Below, one piece after another: positions 8,044 to 16,309 of a stretch of 34,926 nucleotides of DNA (position 1 is the first letter of the stretch; each line of letters opens with the position of its first letter). Position numbers and translations under genes: made by a program. The notes under the pieces are model-generated. The model ran no database searches. It had not been told where the DNA came from and saw only the letters and a list, made by a program, of their open reading frames with translations. This stretch comes from an uncultured Kiritimatiellota bacterium (lineage in GTDB: Bacteria > Verrucomicrobiota > Kiritimatiellia > RFP12 > UBA1067), in assembly GCA_934675625.1 (NCBI GenBank), contig CAKURH010000032.1:1-34926 (forward strand), read 5' to 3'.

Positions 8044-11000
8044 GAAAAGGTTCTGCACTGCTGATTGTGCTTGGTCTGCTGTCGTTCATGGTGGTTTCCG
8101 CCGTGAGCTTCTCGATTTACATGAGGCAAAGCCGCCTGCCGTCGAGCTATCTCCGGCGCAACATCTCCGCGCGCTACCTCGTGCGCGCTGCGCTGGCGCG
8201 GGCAATCGACGAGCTGGATGGCGCCTATAACGACGACGAGAACTGGGGCAAGTATGAGCTGTCCGAAACGGATGTCCGCAAGGGCTTCTATGGCGTCTAC
8301 GATGACCCGTATCCGGGCTGCGGCTACAAGGTCAGCTCCGACAGCCGCGAAGACGGCGACTTCTGGTTCCGTCGCGTGTTCATGCCGTTTGGCCCGACGA
8401 AATATGCCGAGGCGACGGTGCCGACGCTGACGCTGGAGGCGCTCGCCTACCTGCCGCCCGCGCTCATCGACGACGTCCGCAAGTTCTCTCGCTACACGCG
8501 CACGGCGGCCTGGCGTTCGTTGCCGTATGAGGCGGGGCGCTACGCCTACACGGCGGTCAACGTCTCCGACCTCTTCGACGTGAATCGCCTGTATGCGGCC
8601 GATCGCCGCGACTCCGGCCCGAAGCGCATCACGCTCGCGCCGCTCTGTTCGCAGACGGCGGGCGACCCGTTCGACATCGACACGGGGGTGGCGACGACGC
8701 TTGACATGCTTCAGCAGAAGTGGTCGTCAAGCGGTTACGACACGCCATTCGTGTCGCTGGCGGACTTCAACCTGCTCGCGGGAACGTCGGGTTTCACGCC
8801 GTTCATGAACTACATCGGCAAGACCTCGACGAAACTGCTGAAGAACGGCGACGCCAATGCCGCGAACGCGCTGTTCATCACCGACACGTGGTTCCCGGCC
8901 GCGACGTCTGTCGCATCGACCTCAGGCTCGTCGGGTTCGTCTGCGGCGTCCGTCACCTACGACCTCGCCGGTGCGCACCAGCCGTTCATGAACTTCGATG
9001 CGAAGGACTGGCCATCCGTTCTGGCAAGCCGCAATTCGCAGGACAATGTCAGCGACATCTTCGAGAAGAACCTCGGCCTTGGACTGGTCGCGCTCTACGA
9101 CTACCTTGACAGCGACCAGCAGCCGACCTCGCTCGCCTTGCCGACGGTGGAGGCCGTGCCGATGGTTACGGGCGTCAGCTGTCCGGCGCAGCTTCAGCCC
9201 GAAATCGAAGCGCGCGACAACGGCGAGTTGGAGATCGAGATCGTCAACCCGAACTATGACGAGAACGACCCGTCTCAGCCGGAGAAATGGAAAATCAAGC
9301 GCTCTTGGTCGAAGTTGACGTTTACGGGTTTCGGCAATCGTGTGCTGACGCAGGTGCTGATGACGTGTCCTTTCAAACGCATGAAGACGACAGGGCGTTT
9401 CAACTCGAATTTCAAGTTGCGTGGCGTCTTGCGCGTCTTCGCCGCGCCAGAGAACATGGGCTGCCGCCCGTCTGACGACAGCGGCAACATCTATCCCTCG
9501 CAGCAGGGTCAGAACGCTTGGAAAAATAAGAGCGTCAGGAACGGCGTGGCCTCGTTCTTCAGCGACGAGGCGTCTCTATCCGTCTTCAACAAGGACATCG
9601 AAAAGACGGATGACGCGATTGACGAGTCGGTCAAGCTGACGTTCGACTGCACGGGCATCGACATGCCGATCATGTATGTCGTGAAGGAGGAGTGCACAAA
9701 CGGCAAGGGCCCGGACGGTTTCGAGAACAACAAGACCTACCTTACGCTGGACGGGCTCAAGCTGAACGACGCGACATTCCGCCCGTTGACGGTTGACGGA
9801 GAGATTGATGGAACGTGGAAGGACAACAGCAAAGTTCCGGCGAAGGCTCAGGCCGATTTCATGACAGATACGGCGAACCTTGGCACAGCCGCCCTTTCCG
9901 AGTCGTATGCGAACTTCACCGGCACATACAAGCTCTATGCGGGCGTTTGGCTGCAGGTGCTGGATGCGTCGGGGAATGTCGTGGACATGGCGCCGGCATC
10001 GTACAAGGACGATATGGAGTTCCTGGGCGCGGGCGGATCGGTGCCGGAGGGCGTCATGGCGCGCAAGTGCGGTGACGGGACGCCGCTCCTCAGCTTCTGC
10101 GCCGATTACAATGTGACGTTCACGGAAACGATTGCCAATGACTTGTCGACACCTGCGGCCTATTCGACCTGGAAGACGCTGTATGCCGTCGATCCTCGCT
10201 ACAACTTTGCGCCAGAGGACTGGTTCGCGAAGAACGGCAACACGGCGGTGTCGAAGAGCGAATGGACGCAGGAGGTCTTTCCGCTTTTGGGGCAGAACGG
10301 GCGTGACCGCGACATCTTTATGTTCGTTTCCAATCAGGAGTATCTGCAGGCGATTGGCGAACTCCAGTTCCTGCCGGTGATGGGCTTGATGGAAGGAAAC
10401 GAGAACTTCTTGAGCGGCGATTATTCGCCAGACTTCAACGGGAACGCATTTTCGACGCGCACAAGTGCCGCAGGCGGTGGCTTTGCCAACGGCGGCCGCT
10501 TCTGGCGCACCTACACGGCCTACGACAACGGTGATGGCTCGGATCCAATCTATGCCTTGCCGTATCAGGGACGGGAGATTCGCTTCCAGGCGGGTGTCGG
10601 CGACTTCAAGGTGAATCCGTATTCGGACGATGATCGCGTCCTCTCCGCCGCGCTTGTGGGAACGCCCTTCGACTACTATGTCGCATCGACGAACAGCAAC
10701 CAGCGGCAGGTTGGCGGAACACGGAACAACTTCATCGACACCTTGGACTTGGACAAGAGCCTCAGCCAGTGCTCATTCGGCGAGGCGCCGCTCGCGAAAA
10801 TGTCAGCGGACGACCTCCTGTCGATTATGGACAATTTCCGATCCGTCTTTGGCGAGCGGGCGAAAAGTTCGGATGCAACGGTTGTCGCCAACTGGGCGGG
10901 CGGTTTCGACCAGCTGGAGTGGCAGCAGCTGAACGCAAACCAGATCAACGACAACAACAAGTTCTTCATGGGTGTCGAATTGCAGGAGGCGAGTTCGTGT

Positions 11001-11336
11001 CCGCTTCATCAGGTGGATCGCAAGTTCCTCTATTCGTTCTGGCGCGAGTGTTTCGAGAACCGTCAGCAGCTCTTCCTTGTGTTCGTGCGCGCCGAGCCGA
11101 TGTCGACTTCGGGTGGCAGCGTCGGCAAGGCCATGCCGTCGTCTCAGCTGGGCGGTCGTGCGGTGGCGCTTGTCTGGCGCGATCCGGCCGTGCCGAGCTA
11201 TCACTCGAATCAGCGCAAGACGCGACAGGATCTCGCAGGCGGCACGGGCGACTCGGCTCGTCAGGACATCATGGACGTCAGGGAAAACACCCCCCCTCAT
11301 CGCTCCCGCATTCTCTTCTATCATCAGTTTGAGTAA
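8040..11336 (+). CDS. Very large PilX/GspK-like secreted or pilus-associated protein (1098 aa)
   Basis: The N-terminus MRKGSALLIVLGLLSFMVVSAVSFSIYM is a type IV prepilin-like leader lacking the usual Glu at +5, as in GspK/PilX-type subunits. ARYLVRAALARAIDELDG follows, the helix typical of that group. The remaining 1000 residues are far longer than GspK (about 330 aa) and have no recognised domain. The size, leader and setting next to small prepilins resemble the 'A' member of the Verrucomicrobia pilin-like cassette (TIGRFAM Verru_Chthon cassette protein A), an identification from memory. GAGGAG lies seven bases before ATG 8040, and the gene overlaps its neighbour by ATGA. It could act at the filament tip or as a secreted or displayed protein. 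No signal of transfer or frameshift was seen. Confidence 0.8.
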   Translation: MRKGSALLIVLGLLSFMVVSAVSFSIYMRQSRLPSSYLRRNISARYLVRAALARAIDELDGAYNDDENWGKYELSETDVRKGFYGVYDDPYPGCGYKVSSDSREDGDFWFRRVFMPFGPTKYAEATVPTLTLEALAYLPPALIDDVRKFSRYTRTAAWRSLPYEAGRYAYTAVNVSDLFDVNRLYAADRRDSGPKRITLAPLCSQTAGDPFDIDTGVATTLDMLQQKWSSSGYDTPFVSLADFNLLAGTSGFTPFMNYIGKTSTKLLKNGDANAANALFITDTWFPAATSVASTSGSSGSSAASVTYDLAGAHQPFMNFDAKDWPSVLASRNSQDNVSDIFEKNLGLGLVALYDYLDSDQQPTSLALPTVEAVPMVTGVSCPAQLQPEIEARDNGELEIEIVNPNYDENDPSQPEKWKIKRSWSKLTFTGFGNRVLTQVLMTCPFKRMKTTGRFNSNFKLRGVLRVFAAPENMGCRPSDDSGNIYPSQQGQNAWKNKSVRNGVASFFSDEASLSVFNKDIEKTDDAIDESVKLTFDCTGIDMPIMYVVKEECTNGKGPDGFENNKTYLTLDGLKLNDATFRPLTVDGEIDGTWKDNSKVPAKAQADFMTDTANLGTAALSESYANFTGTYKLYAGVWLQVLDASGNVVDMAPASYKDDMEFLGAGGSVPEGVMARKCGDGTPLLSFCADYNVTFTETIANDLSTPAAYSTWKTLYAVDPRYNFAPEDWFAKNGNTAVSKSEWTQEVFPLLGQNGRDRDIFMFVSNQEYLQAIGELQFLPVMGLMEGNENFLSGDYSPDFNGNAFSTRTSAAGGGFANGGRFWRTYTAYDNGDGSDPIYALPYQGREIRFQAGVGDFKVNPYSDDDRVLSAALVGTPFDYYVASTNSNQRQVGGTRNNFIDTLDLDKSLSQCSFGEAPLAKMSADDLLSIMDNFRSVFGERAKSSDATVVANWAGGFDQLEWQQLNANQINDNNKFFMGVELQEASSCPLHQVDRKFLYSFWRECFENRQQLFLVFVRAEPMSTSGGSVGKAMPSSQLGGRAVALVWRDPAVPSYHSNQRKTRQDLAGGTGDSARQDIMDVRENTPPHRSRILFYHQFE

Positions 11337-11342
11337 ACCAAT

Positions 11343-12332
11343 ATGAAAAAAGCATTCACCCTGATTGAACTTCTCATTGTCATCGCCATCATCGGCGTCC
11401 TGTCGGGCGTTCTGCTCACGAGTTTCTCGGGCGGAACCGAATCGGCGCGCGCGGCGAAATGCCTTTCGAACATGCGCAATCTCGCGCAGGGGGCAATCAG
11501 CGTCGCGTCGAAGGCAAGCTTCTTCCCCTATGCCGGCAGTCATGCGACCGTGGGTACCAACAGCGACGGGAAGACCGTCTACACCGAGCGGGTCGGCTGG
11601 ATCAGCTGGCTGTCGAAGAATGACGAGTATGGGACGCGGACGCGTGGGCGTTCGAAGCCGACGAGCTTCGTCAACTGCGACAATCCAGGCGCCTACTGCA
11701 GTCCGAACGGACAGGACGAAGACGGAGACTTTGCGCTCTCGAACGGAAAGATATGGACGGCCGTTGGTCGCGAACGCGCGGTCTACACGTGCCCGGAGCA
11801 CGTCCTCCGCACCGGCAAGAAGAATGTGCGGGTTCGTTGGAGCTACGTGATGAATGCCTACTTTGGCTATGACTTCACGAAGGGAAGCGATGCCGTGGGC
11901 ACAAGTGACGGCAGCGCGGGCGTCTACTTCAGCAGCTCGCGCCTCGACCGCCGTCTCCTGTTCGCCGAACTGCCGATCAGCGGACAGCCCGTGCCTTCGA
12001 CGGAGATGAGTGCGAAGCAGCAGGATTCCTATTCGATTGGCGATGGAAATCCGCTGACGGACTGCGTGCTTCAGTACAAGGCGAACGTCAACGGCAAGGG
12101 CTACAATTCCGACTGGAGCGGCGAGGCGGAGGCGATCGCCTTCAACCACAAGAGTGGCAAGCGTTGGTGTGCGCACGTCGTCTTCGCCGACGGGCATGCA
12201 GAGAAGCTGCTTGCGCCGCGCACGTCCGGCGGGCTTTCGGACGAGCAGCTGACGGCGCTCCTCTGTGCGGGCGTGGATGTCGGCTTTGACGGAAAGACCT
12301 ATTCGCTCATCGACAAGGGCGACGAAAACTGA
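11343..12332 (+). CDS. Prepilin-type protein of the H-X9-DG (DUF1559-like) group, Ala at -1 (329 aa)
   Basis: The leader MKKAFTLIELLIVIAIIGVLSG has Ala -1, Phe +1 and Glu +5. The segment ARAAKCLSNMRNLAQGA and the C-terminal AHVVFADGHAEKL are hallmarks of the prepilin-type proteins abundant in Planctomycetes, Lentisphaerae and Verrucomicrobia, whose end normally reads H-x9-DGH. Here the spacing from the preceding NH to DG is longer than nine, so it is a variant. CDNPGAYCSPNGQDEDGDF and a later YTCPEHV supply cysteines that may pair. No Shine-Dalgarno is apparent six bases after the previous stop. In related phyla these proteins are many per genome and function is largely unknown. Confidence 0.85.
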   Translation: MKKAFTLIELLIVIAIIGVLSGVLLTSFSGGTESARAAKCLSNMRNLAQGAISVASKASFFPYAGSHATVGTNSDGKTVYTERVGWISWLSKNDEYGTRTRGRSKPTSFVNCDNPGAYCSPNGQDEDGDFALSNGKIWTAVGRERAVYTCPEHVLRTGKKNVRVRWSYVMNAYFGYDFTKGSDAVGTSDGSAGVYFSSSRLDRRLLFAELPISGQPVPSTEMSAKQQDSYSIGDGNPLTDCVLQYKANVNGKGYNSDWSGEAEAIAFNHKSGKRWCAHVVFADGHAEKLLAPRTSGGLSDEQLTALLCAGVDVGFDGKTYSLIDKGDEN

Positions 12333-12336
12333 CGCC

Positions 12337-12999
12337 TTGAAGGTCGGCTTTTTCGACAGCGGCGTGGGCGGCACGTGCATCCTGCGCGCGTTTCAGCGGC
12401 TCTGCCCGGATGTCGCGACGGACTATCTCGCCGACTCGGCGCACTGTCCCTACGGCAACAGGCCGCCAGAGGAGATCGTGCGCCTGTCGGTCGCGAACAC
12501 CGAAGAGCTTCTGCGGCGCGGCTGCGGGGTGATTGTCGTCGCCTGCAACACGGCGACGGCTGCCGCGATCGACCACCTGCGCGCGCGCTATCCCGCGATT
12601 CCGTTCGTTGGCATCGAGCCCGCCCTGAAGCCCGCCGCGCTCAAGTCGAAGACGGGCGTCGTCGGCGTTCTCGCGACGGCGGGTACGTTCCACGGCCGCC
12701 TCTACAACAAGACGAAGGCGCGGTTCGCCAAGAACGTGACGGTGCTCGCGGTTGTCGCCGACGAGTTCGTCACGCTCGTCGAGCGCGGCGAGACGTCGGG
12801 CGAGAAGGTCGAGCGAATCGTCCGCGCGAAAATCGAACCGCTCCTGAAGGCAGGGGCCGACCGCCTCGTCCTCGGCTGTACGCACTTTCCGCACCTGAAG
12901 CCCGTGATCGAGAGAATCTGTGCGGGACGCGCCGAGGTGATTGATCCGTCGGACGCCGTCGCACGGCAGATTCGGCGCGTCGTGAAAGGAATGAAATGA
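12337..12999 (+). CDS. murI: Glutamate racemase
   Basis: MurI converts L-glutamate to the D-glutamate of peptidoglycan. The family signature FDSGVGG is at residues 5-11, and two catalytic cysteines sit in VACNTAT (C70) and LGCTHFPHL (C181). Start choice: the frame is open upstream to an ATG at 12265, but that region encodes the end of the preceding pilin in another frame. TTG 12337 places the first family motif at the usual distance from the terminus, though no clear ribosome site is seen. With this start the protein is 220 aa, shorter than most MurI (250-280 aa). It begins four bases after the pilin stop and overlaps queH by ATGA, so it is probably co-transcribed with the pilin cluster. Confidence 0.88.
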   Translation: MKVGFFDSGVGGTCILRAFQRLCPDVATDYLADSAHCPYGNRPPEEIVRLSVANTEELLRRGCGVIVVACNTATAAAIDHLRARYPAIPFVGIEPALKPAALKSKTGVVGVLATAGTFHGRLYNKTKARFAKNVTVLAVVADEFVTLVERGETSGEKVERIVRAKIEPLLKAGADRLVLGCTHFPHLKPVIERICAGRAEVIDPSDAVARQIRRVVKGMK

Positions 13000-13553
13000 C
13001 GGCTGTCCTCCATGCGTGCTGCGGGCCGTGCGCGTCCGCCTGCGTGCCGCGTCTGCGGGACGCAGGTTATGACGTGACGCTCCTCTTCGCGAACTCGAAC
13101 ATCGACACGGCGGAGGAGTTCGAGAGACGCCGCGCCGCCGCCGAGCGGTTGGCGCGTGTCGAGGGCGTCCGCTTCGCCGCACTCCCTTACGACCACGCCG
13201 AATGGCTGCGCGACGTCGCCGCCGGCTACGAGGACGCGCCGGAGAAGGGCGCGCGGTGCGCGCGGTGCTTTCGTTACAACCTCGCGAAAGCCGCCGCGTT
13301 CGCGGCGGCGAACGGGCTGGACGCCTTCACGACGTCGCTGACCGTCTCGCCGCATAAGGTCAGCGCCGTCGTCTTTGCGGCGGGTCAAGCGGCGACGGGT
13401 TCGTCTTCCGACCCGTACGCGCCGCAGTTCCTGTCGATTGACTTCAAGAAGAAGGAGGGCTTCAAGCTGTCCGTGCGTCGCGCGGCGGAACTGGGGCTCT
13501 ATCGGCAGTCGTATTGCGGCTGCGAATTTTCTAAGCGGAGGATGCAGGCATGA
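12996..13553 (+). CDS. queH: Epoxyqueuosine reductase QueH
   Basis: QueH (former DUF208) carries out the last step of queuosine synthesis, reducing epoxyqueuosine in tRNA, as a non-orthologous replacement for QueG. The diagnostic features are visible: an N-terminal HACCGPC motif (C8, C9, C12), the CARCFRYNL segment in the middle, and a C-terminal YCGCEFS pair. These cysteines are reported to bind an iron-sulfur cluster and an additional metal in the family. The length of 185 aa is normal. It sits between murI and gph with four-base overlaps on both sides. No other queuosine genes are in the window. Confidence 0.9.
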   Translation: MTAVLHACCGPCASACVPRLRDAGYDVTLLFANSNIDTAEEFERRRAAAERLARVEGVRFAALPYDHAEWLRDVAAGYEDAPEKGARCARCFRYNLAKAAAFAAANGLDAFTTSLTVSPHKVSAVVFAAGQAATGSSSDPYAPQFLSIDFKKKEGFKLSVRRAAELGLYRQSYCGCEFSKRRMQA

Positions 13554-14191
13554 ATGCGGTTTTCTTTGACATGGACGGCACGCTCATCGACTCGAAGGCC
13601 GATTTGGCGGCGACGGTCAACCACACGCGGCGCGACTTGGGGCTCGCGGAACTGCCGGTCGAGACGGTCATTGGCTTTGTCGGACAGGGCGCGCGCTACT
13701 TGCTCGATCACGCGATTCCCGAACGGACGGGCGAGGAGATCGCGGCGATTTTCCGCAGCCACTACGCCGAGCACTGCTGCGAGGCGGTCACGCTCTATCC
13801 GGGCGTGCGCGAGACGCTGACGGAACTCGCGCGGCGCGGGTGGCTTCTGGGCGTCAACACGAACAAGCCGAATTTCGCGACGCGGATGATTCTTGAGAAG
13901 TTCGGCCTTGACCGCCTCTTCGGCGCGGCTGTGGTGGCGGGCGGCGACTGCGCGGAGATGAAGCCGTCCGCCTTGCCGCTCCGCGACTGTGCGGCGCGCT
14001 TGCGCGGTCACCGCCTGTCGTCACACGACTGGATGGTCGGCGACAGTTGGACGGATCTCGACTGCGCGGCGAACGCGGGCGTGAAGAGCGCGTTCTGCAC
14101 CTACGGCTTCGGTCAGCTGCGGGATTCGCGCTACACGGTGCGCATCCGCCGCTTCGACGAGCTGCTGCGCTACTTGAAGGAGGACGAATGA
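13550..14191 (+). CDS. gph: HAD-family phosphatase, phosphoglycolate phosphatase-like
   Basis: A haloacid dehalogenase-type hydrolase. Motif I is FDMDGTLIDS with nucleophile D7 and acid D9. Motif II is VNTNKP (Thr then Asn-Lys-Pro), motif III is the lysine in AEMKPS, and motif IV is GDSWTDLDCAANAG. The cap domain between motifs I and II is alpha-helical (C1 type), as in phosphoglycolate phosphatases, and the 213-aa length fits. Substrate specificity cannot be derived from sequence alone, as several HAD phosphatases share this architecture; gph is the closest label. It overlaps queH and the next gene by ATGA. Confidence 0.78.
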   Translation: MNAVFFDMDGTLIDSKADLAATVNHTRRDLGLAELPVETVIGFVGQGARYLLDHAIPERTGEEIAAIFRSHYAEHCCEAVTLYPGVRETLTELARRGWLLGVNTNKPNFATRMILEKFGLDRLFGAAVVAGGDCAEMKPSALPLRDCAARLRGHRLSSHDWMVGDSWTDLDCAANAGVKSAFCTYGFGQLRDSRYTVRIRRFDELLRYLKEDE

Positions 14192-14598
14192 TCTCGCCGG
14201 AGACGATCGAGAAGATCAAGGCCCTGATGGCGGAGGCATCCGTCTTCGAGGAGGACTTGGCGGAGAGCTTCATCCTGGGCGGCGGGCCGGGCGGACAGAA
14301 GACGAACAAGACGTCGAACGTCGTCCGCCTCGAACATGAGCCGAGCGGGCTGGCCATCCGCTGCGGCGAGACGCGCAGCCGCGAGACGAACCGCTGGCTT
14401 GCGCGGCGGATGCTCGCCGAGACGATTCTCGACCGCGAGCGCAAGCGCAAGAGCGAGGCGCGGCAGAAGCGCGAGAAGATCCGCCGTCAGAAGCGGCGCC
14501 GCTCGCGCCGTCAGAAGCAGAAGATGCTCGACGCCAAGCACGCCCACGCCGAGATCAAGGCCCTGCGGCGAAAGGTGACGTCGCCCGATGTCGACTAG
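14188..14598 (+). CDS. Release-factor-like peptidyl-tRNA hydrolase with GGQ motif (ArfB/MTRFR-type)
   Basis: A 136-aa single RF-1 domain protein with the catalytic GGQ at residues 35-37 (LGGGPGGQKTNKTSN), lacking the codon-recognition domains of RF1/RF2. A long Arg/Lys-rich C-terminal tail (about 85-130) follows, as in ArfB, where the tail enters the empty mRNA channel of a stalled ribosome. The motif GGGPGGQKTNKTS followed by HEPSGLAIRCGETRSRETNR looks closer to the mitochondrial MTRFR (C12orf65)-type branch than to E. coli ArfB. ATG 14188 overlaps gph by ATGA; upstream in-frame extension would only shadow gph. The last codons and stop lie inside the left 124-bp repeat described separately. 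Confidence 0.8.
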   Translation: MISPETIEKIKALMAEASVFEEDLAESFILGGGPGGQKTNKTSNVVRLEHEPSGLAIRCGETRSRETNRWLARRMLAETILDRERKRKSEARQKREKIRRQKRRRSRRQKQKMLDAKHAHAEIKALRRKVTSPDVD

Positions 14599-14708
14599 AT
14601 TACGGGAGAGGCTAACTGTTTTATGGTATAATGCACACATGAAGATAAGAATCATGTGTGCATGGCTTCGCGGGCTTAGGAGTCTAGTGCTCTTGGCCGT
14701 CGGATGGA
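14585..14708. repeat. Left 124-bp inverted repeat (promoter and signal-peptide cassette), copy A
   Basis: Starts in the last codons of the release-factor-like gene and runs through its stop, the extended -10 promoter, the ATG at 14639 and about 23 codons of signal peptide. It is matched in opposite orientation by 22569-22692. By eye there are about 11 mismatches and two single-base gaps, close to 90 % identity. Together the two copies bound an 8.1-kb segment. Confidence 0.9.
14624..14632 (+). promoter_or_regulatory. Extended -10 promoter of the HEKKH protein gene
   Basis: TGGTATAAT, with the -10 hexamer at 14627-14632 and no convincing -35. Only six bases separate it from the ATG at 14639, so transcription should start at or next to the A of the start codon, a leaderless arrangement. 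No Shine-Dalgarno is present in those six bases. The same arrangement occurs at 22645-22653 on the other strand. Confidence 0.65.
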
Positions 14709-16309
14709 GCAACGTCGCTTCAGTCGCGCTTGCGGCGGGCGCGGACAACGCCTATGTCTCGGTCGGCAGCGGGGACGCCTCTGCGGCGTATGCGATTGAC
14801 AGCGACTTCTACTTGCTGTCGCAGAATGAAGATGATCGATCGGCGACCATTGCCGTGCATGTCTCGGCGAAGGATCCTTTCAAGTTGGTTTCGCCGGAGT
14901 CCGGCTGGGTGGATCTCGCACCGGGTGGAGTCTCCGGATACCAGGTTCAGGACGAGTCCGGGTCGGAGGACACGTTCATGGGACTCATCCGTGTCCTGAA
15001 ACTTGATATCGCATCAGACGTATTCAACGTCTGCCGAAAGGCCGGGAGCGGCACGCTGCGGCTGACGGGAGACAGTTATCCGGGCGGGACTGTTGTCTGG
15101 TCGAGCAACCCCGCCGGGATCAGCGGCACGGGGCGGTCTCTTTCCTTTAATCCTTCACGACTTTCGGCAGGGGAATATGTGGTGACGGCGCGCTCGACGC
15201 GGTTCTCGTCTCTTAGGGACACGTGCATTGTGCGGATTTTCGAGATCGAGCTGGTGACGCCTAGCGGCGATCCCGTTTCGGCCCCCTCGGATTCCGGCGA
15301 CGGGCAGAACGAGTTCACCTACTCGTCCGATTCGCCGGGTGTGCTGACCATGAATTTGAAAGCGAGAGTAACGCCAAGTGATGCGGCTTTGGAAATTGCG
15401 GATTCATGCGTATTTAGGGTTGAATCCATCGGGGATTCGGTGAAGGCATGGAACGCGGCCAACCCATCTGGGCGTGCAGTCTCAAGTGGAGGTTCGCTGA
15501 TTGCCACAGTGACATATACGGGATTACCGAAACGAAATCTTAATTTCGGGAAGAAGACCGCTTCTGTTATGTTCAAGGGAATCGTTTGTGACGAGAATAA
15601 CTATGAGGTATTCTTTCCAAGAGATGCTGCAAACCATCCGGGAGAGGAGGCATCGACGCCTAACTGGTTTTACTATTGGGGACAGGTATCGGGAGAACGC
15701 AACATTGTTTATGCTGGTAGTGCTGGTTGGGATAAACAGGGTGAGATAAAGGGAATGACGCAATGGTCTTATGATTCTATACCTAATAAGACTCTTGTTT
15801 ATATATATGATGAAGTCGTGACGGAGGGAAGGCCGTATAGCATAGGCGAAGAATTGTCGGGGATTGATATGTTTATGGGCACAATTATTCATGAAAAGAA
15901 GCATATCGATCAAATAGCACGTGCAGATTCTTTACTGGTAACGCATGGAAATGATACGTTTAGATATGGCTGGTCTTGGAATCAGCCGTTGCATAATCAT
16001 TGGAGTGCAGGAAACGATAGAGGTTGGGGAGTTGCCGGTATCGATGATGATGGAAATGGACTAGTCGATGATGCTACTGTACGACCTCCGTTTGAGCCGG
16101 GTTTGGGGGATGATGTTTCGTTAGATCATGAGAATTATGTGTGGTGGCCTGCCGAATGGCCTTTGCCGGTTCCGAATCTCTGTTCCCATCCGATCGAAAG
16201 TGAGGCAGTAAATGCAACGAACAATGCCATGGACGAACATGATAATGCCACACGGGATTGGGCAGATCCAGGCAAGCAACATGGAACACTCAATGATTGG
16301 GAGGACTAG
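14639..16309 (+). CDS. Secreted zinc-metalloprotease-like protein with Ig-like domain (556 aa)
   Basis: A signal peptide (MKIRIMCAWLRGLRS then a hydrophobic run to VALAAGADN) is followed by a beta-rich region. Around residues 130-205 this has an Ig-like (BIG/PKD) look: GTVVWSSNPAGISGTG then LSAGEYVVTARS. The C-terminal half holds HEKKH (H418, E419, H422), the zinc-binding HExxH pattern. A candidate third ligand is Glu520 or Glu522 in HPIESEAVNA, and an Asp-rich IDDDGNGLVDD calcium-type loop lies between. No known peptidase family is recognised, so the activity is inferred. Base composition changes inside the gene: 14881-14940 has 38 G/C of 60 while 15721-15780 has 25 of 60, suggesting a chimera in which the catalytic end was acquired separately. 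It ends in DWADPGKQH, a motif also found as a remnant at 21976-22089. Confidence 0.7.
   Translation: MKIRIMCAWLRGLRSLVLLAVGWSNVASVALAAGADNAYVSVGSGDASAAYAIDSDFYLLSQNEDDRSATIAVHVSAKDPFKLVSPESGWVDLAPGGVSGYQVQDESGSEDTFMGLIRVLKLDIASDVFNVCRKAGSGTLRLTGDSYPGGTVVWSSNPAGISGTGRSLSFNPSRLSAGEYVVTARSTRFSSLRDTCIVRIFEIELVTPSGDPVSAPSDSGDGQNEFTYSSDSPGVLTMNLKARVTPSDAALEIADSCVFRVESIGDSVKAWNAANPSGRAVSSGGSLIATVTYTGLPKRNLNFGKKTASVMFKGIVCDENNYEVFFPRDAANHPGEEASTPNWFYYWGQVSGERNIVYAGSAGWDKQGEIKGMTQWSYDSIPNKTLVYIYDEVVTEGRPYSIGEELSGIDMFMGTIIHEKKHIDQIARADSLLVTHGNDTFRYGWSWNQPLHNHWSAGNDRGWGVAGIDDDGNGLVDDATVRPPFEPGLGDDVSLDHENYVWWPAEWPLPVPNLCSHPIESEAVNATNNAMDEHDNATRDWADPGKQHGTLNDWED

Noticed and set aside
10803..12380. A long minus-strand open frame (525 codons) opposite the 11343 pilin and the end of the 8040 gene
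   Set aside because: It is Arg/His-rich with no domain, is fully antisense to two well-supported prepilin-type genes, and high G+C makes such open frames common. Treated as a shadow.
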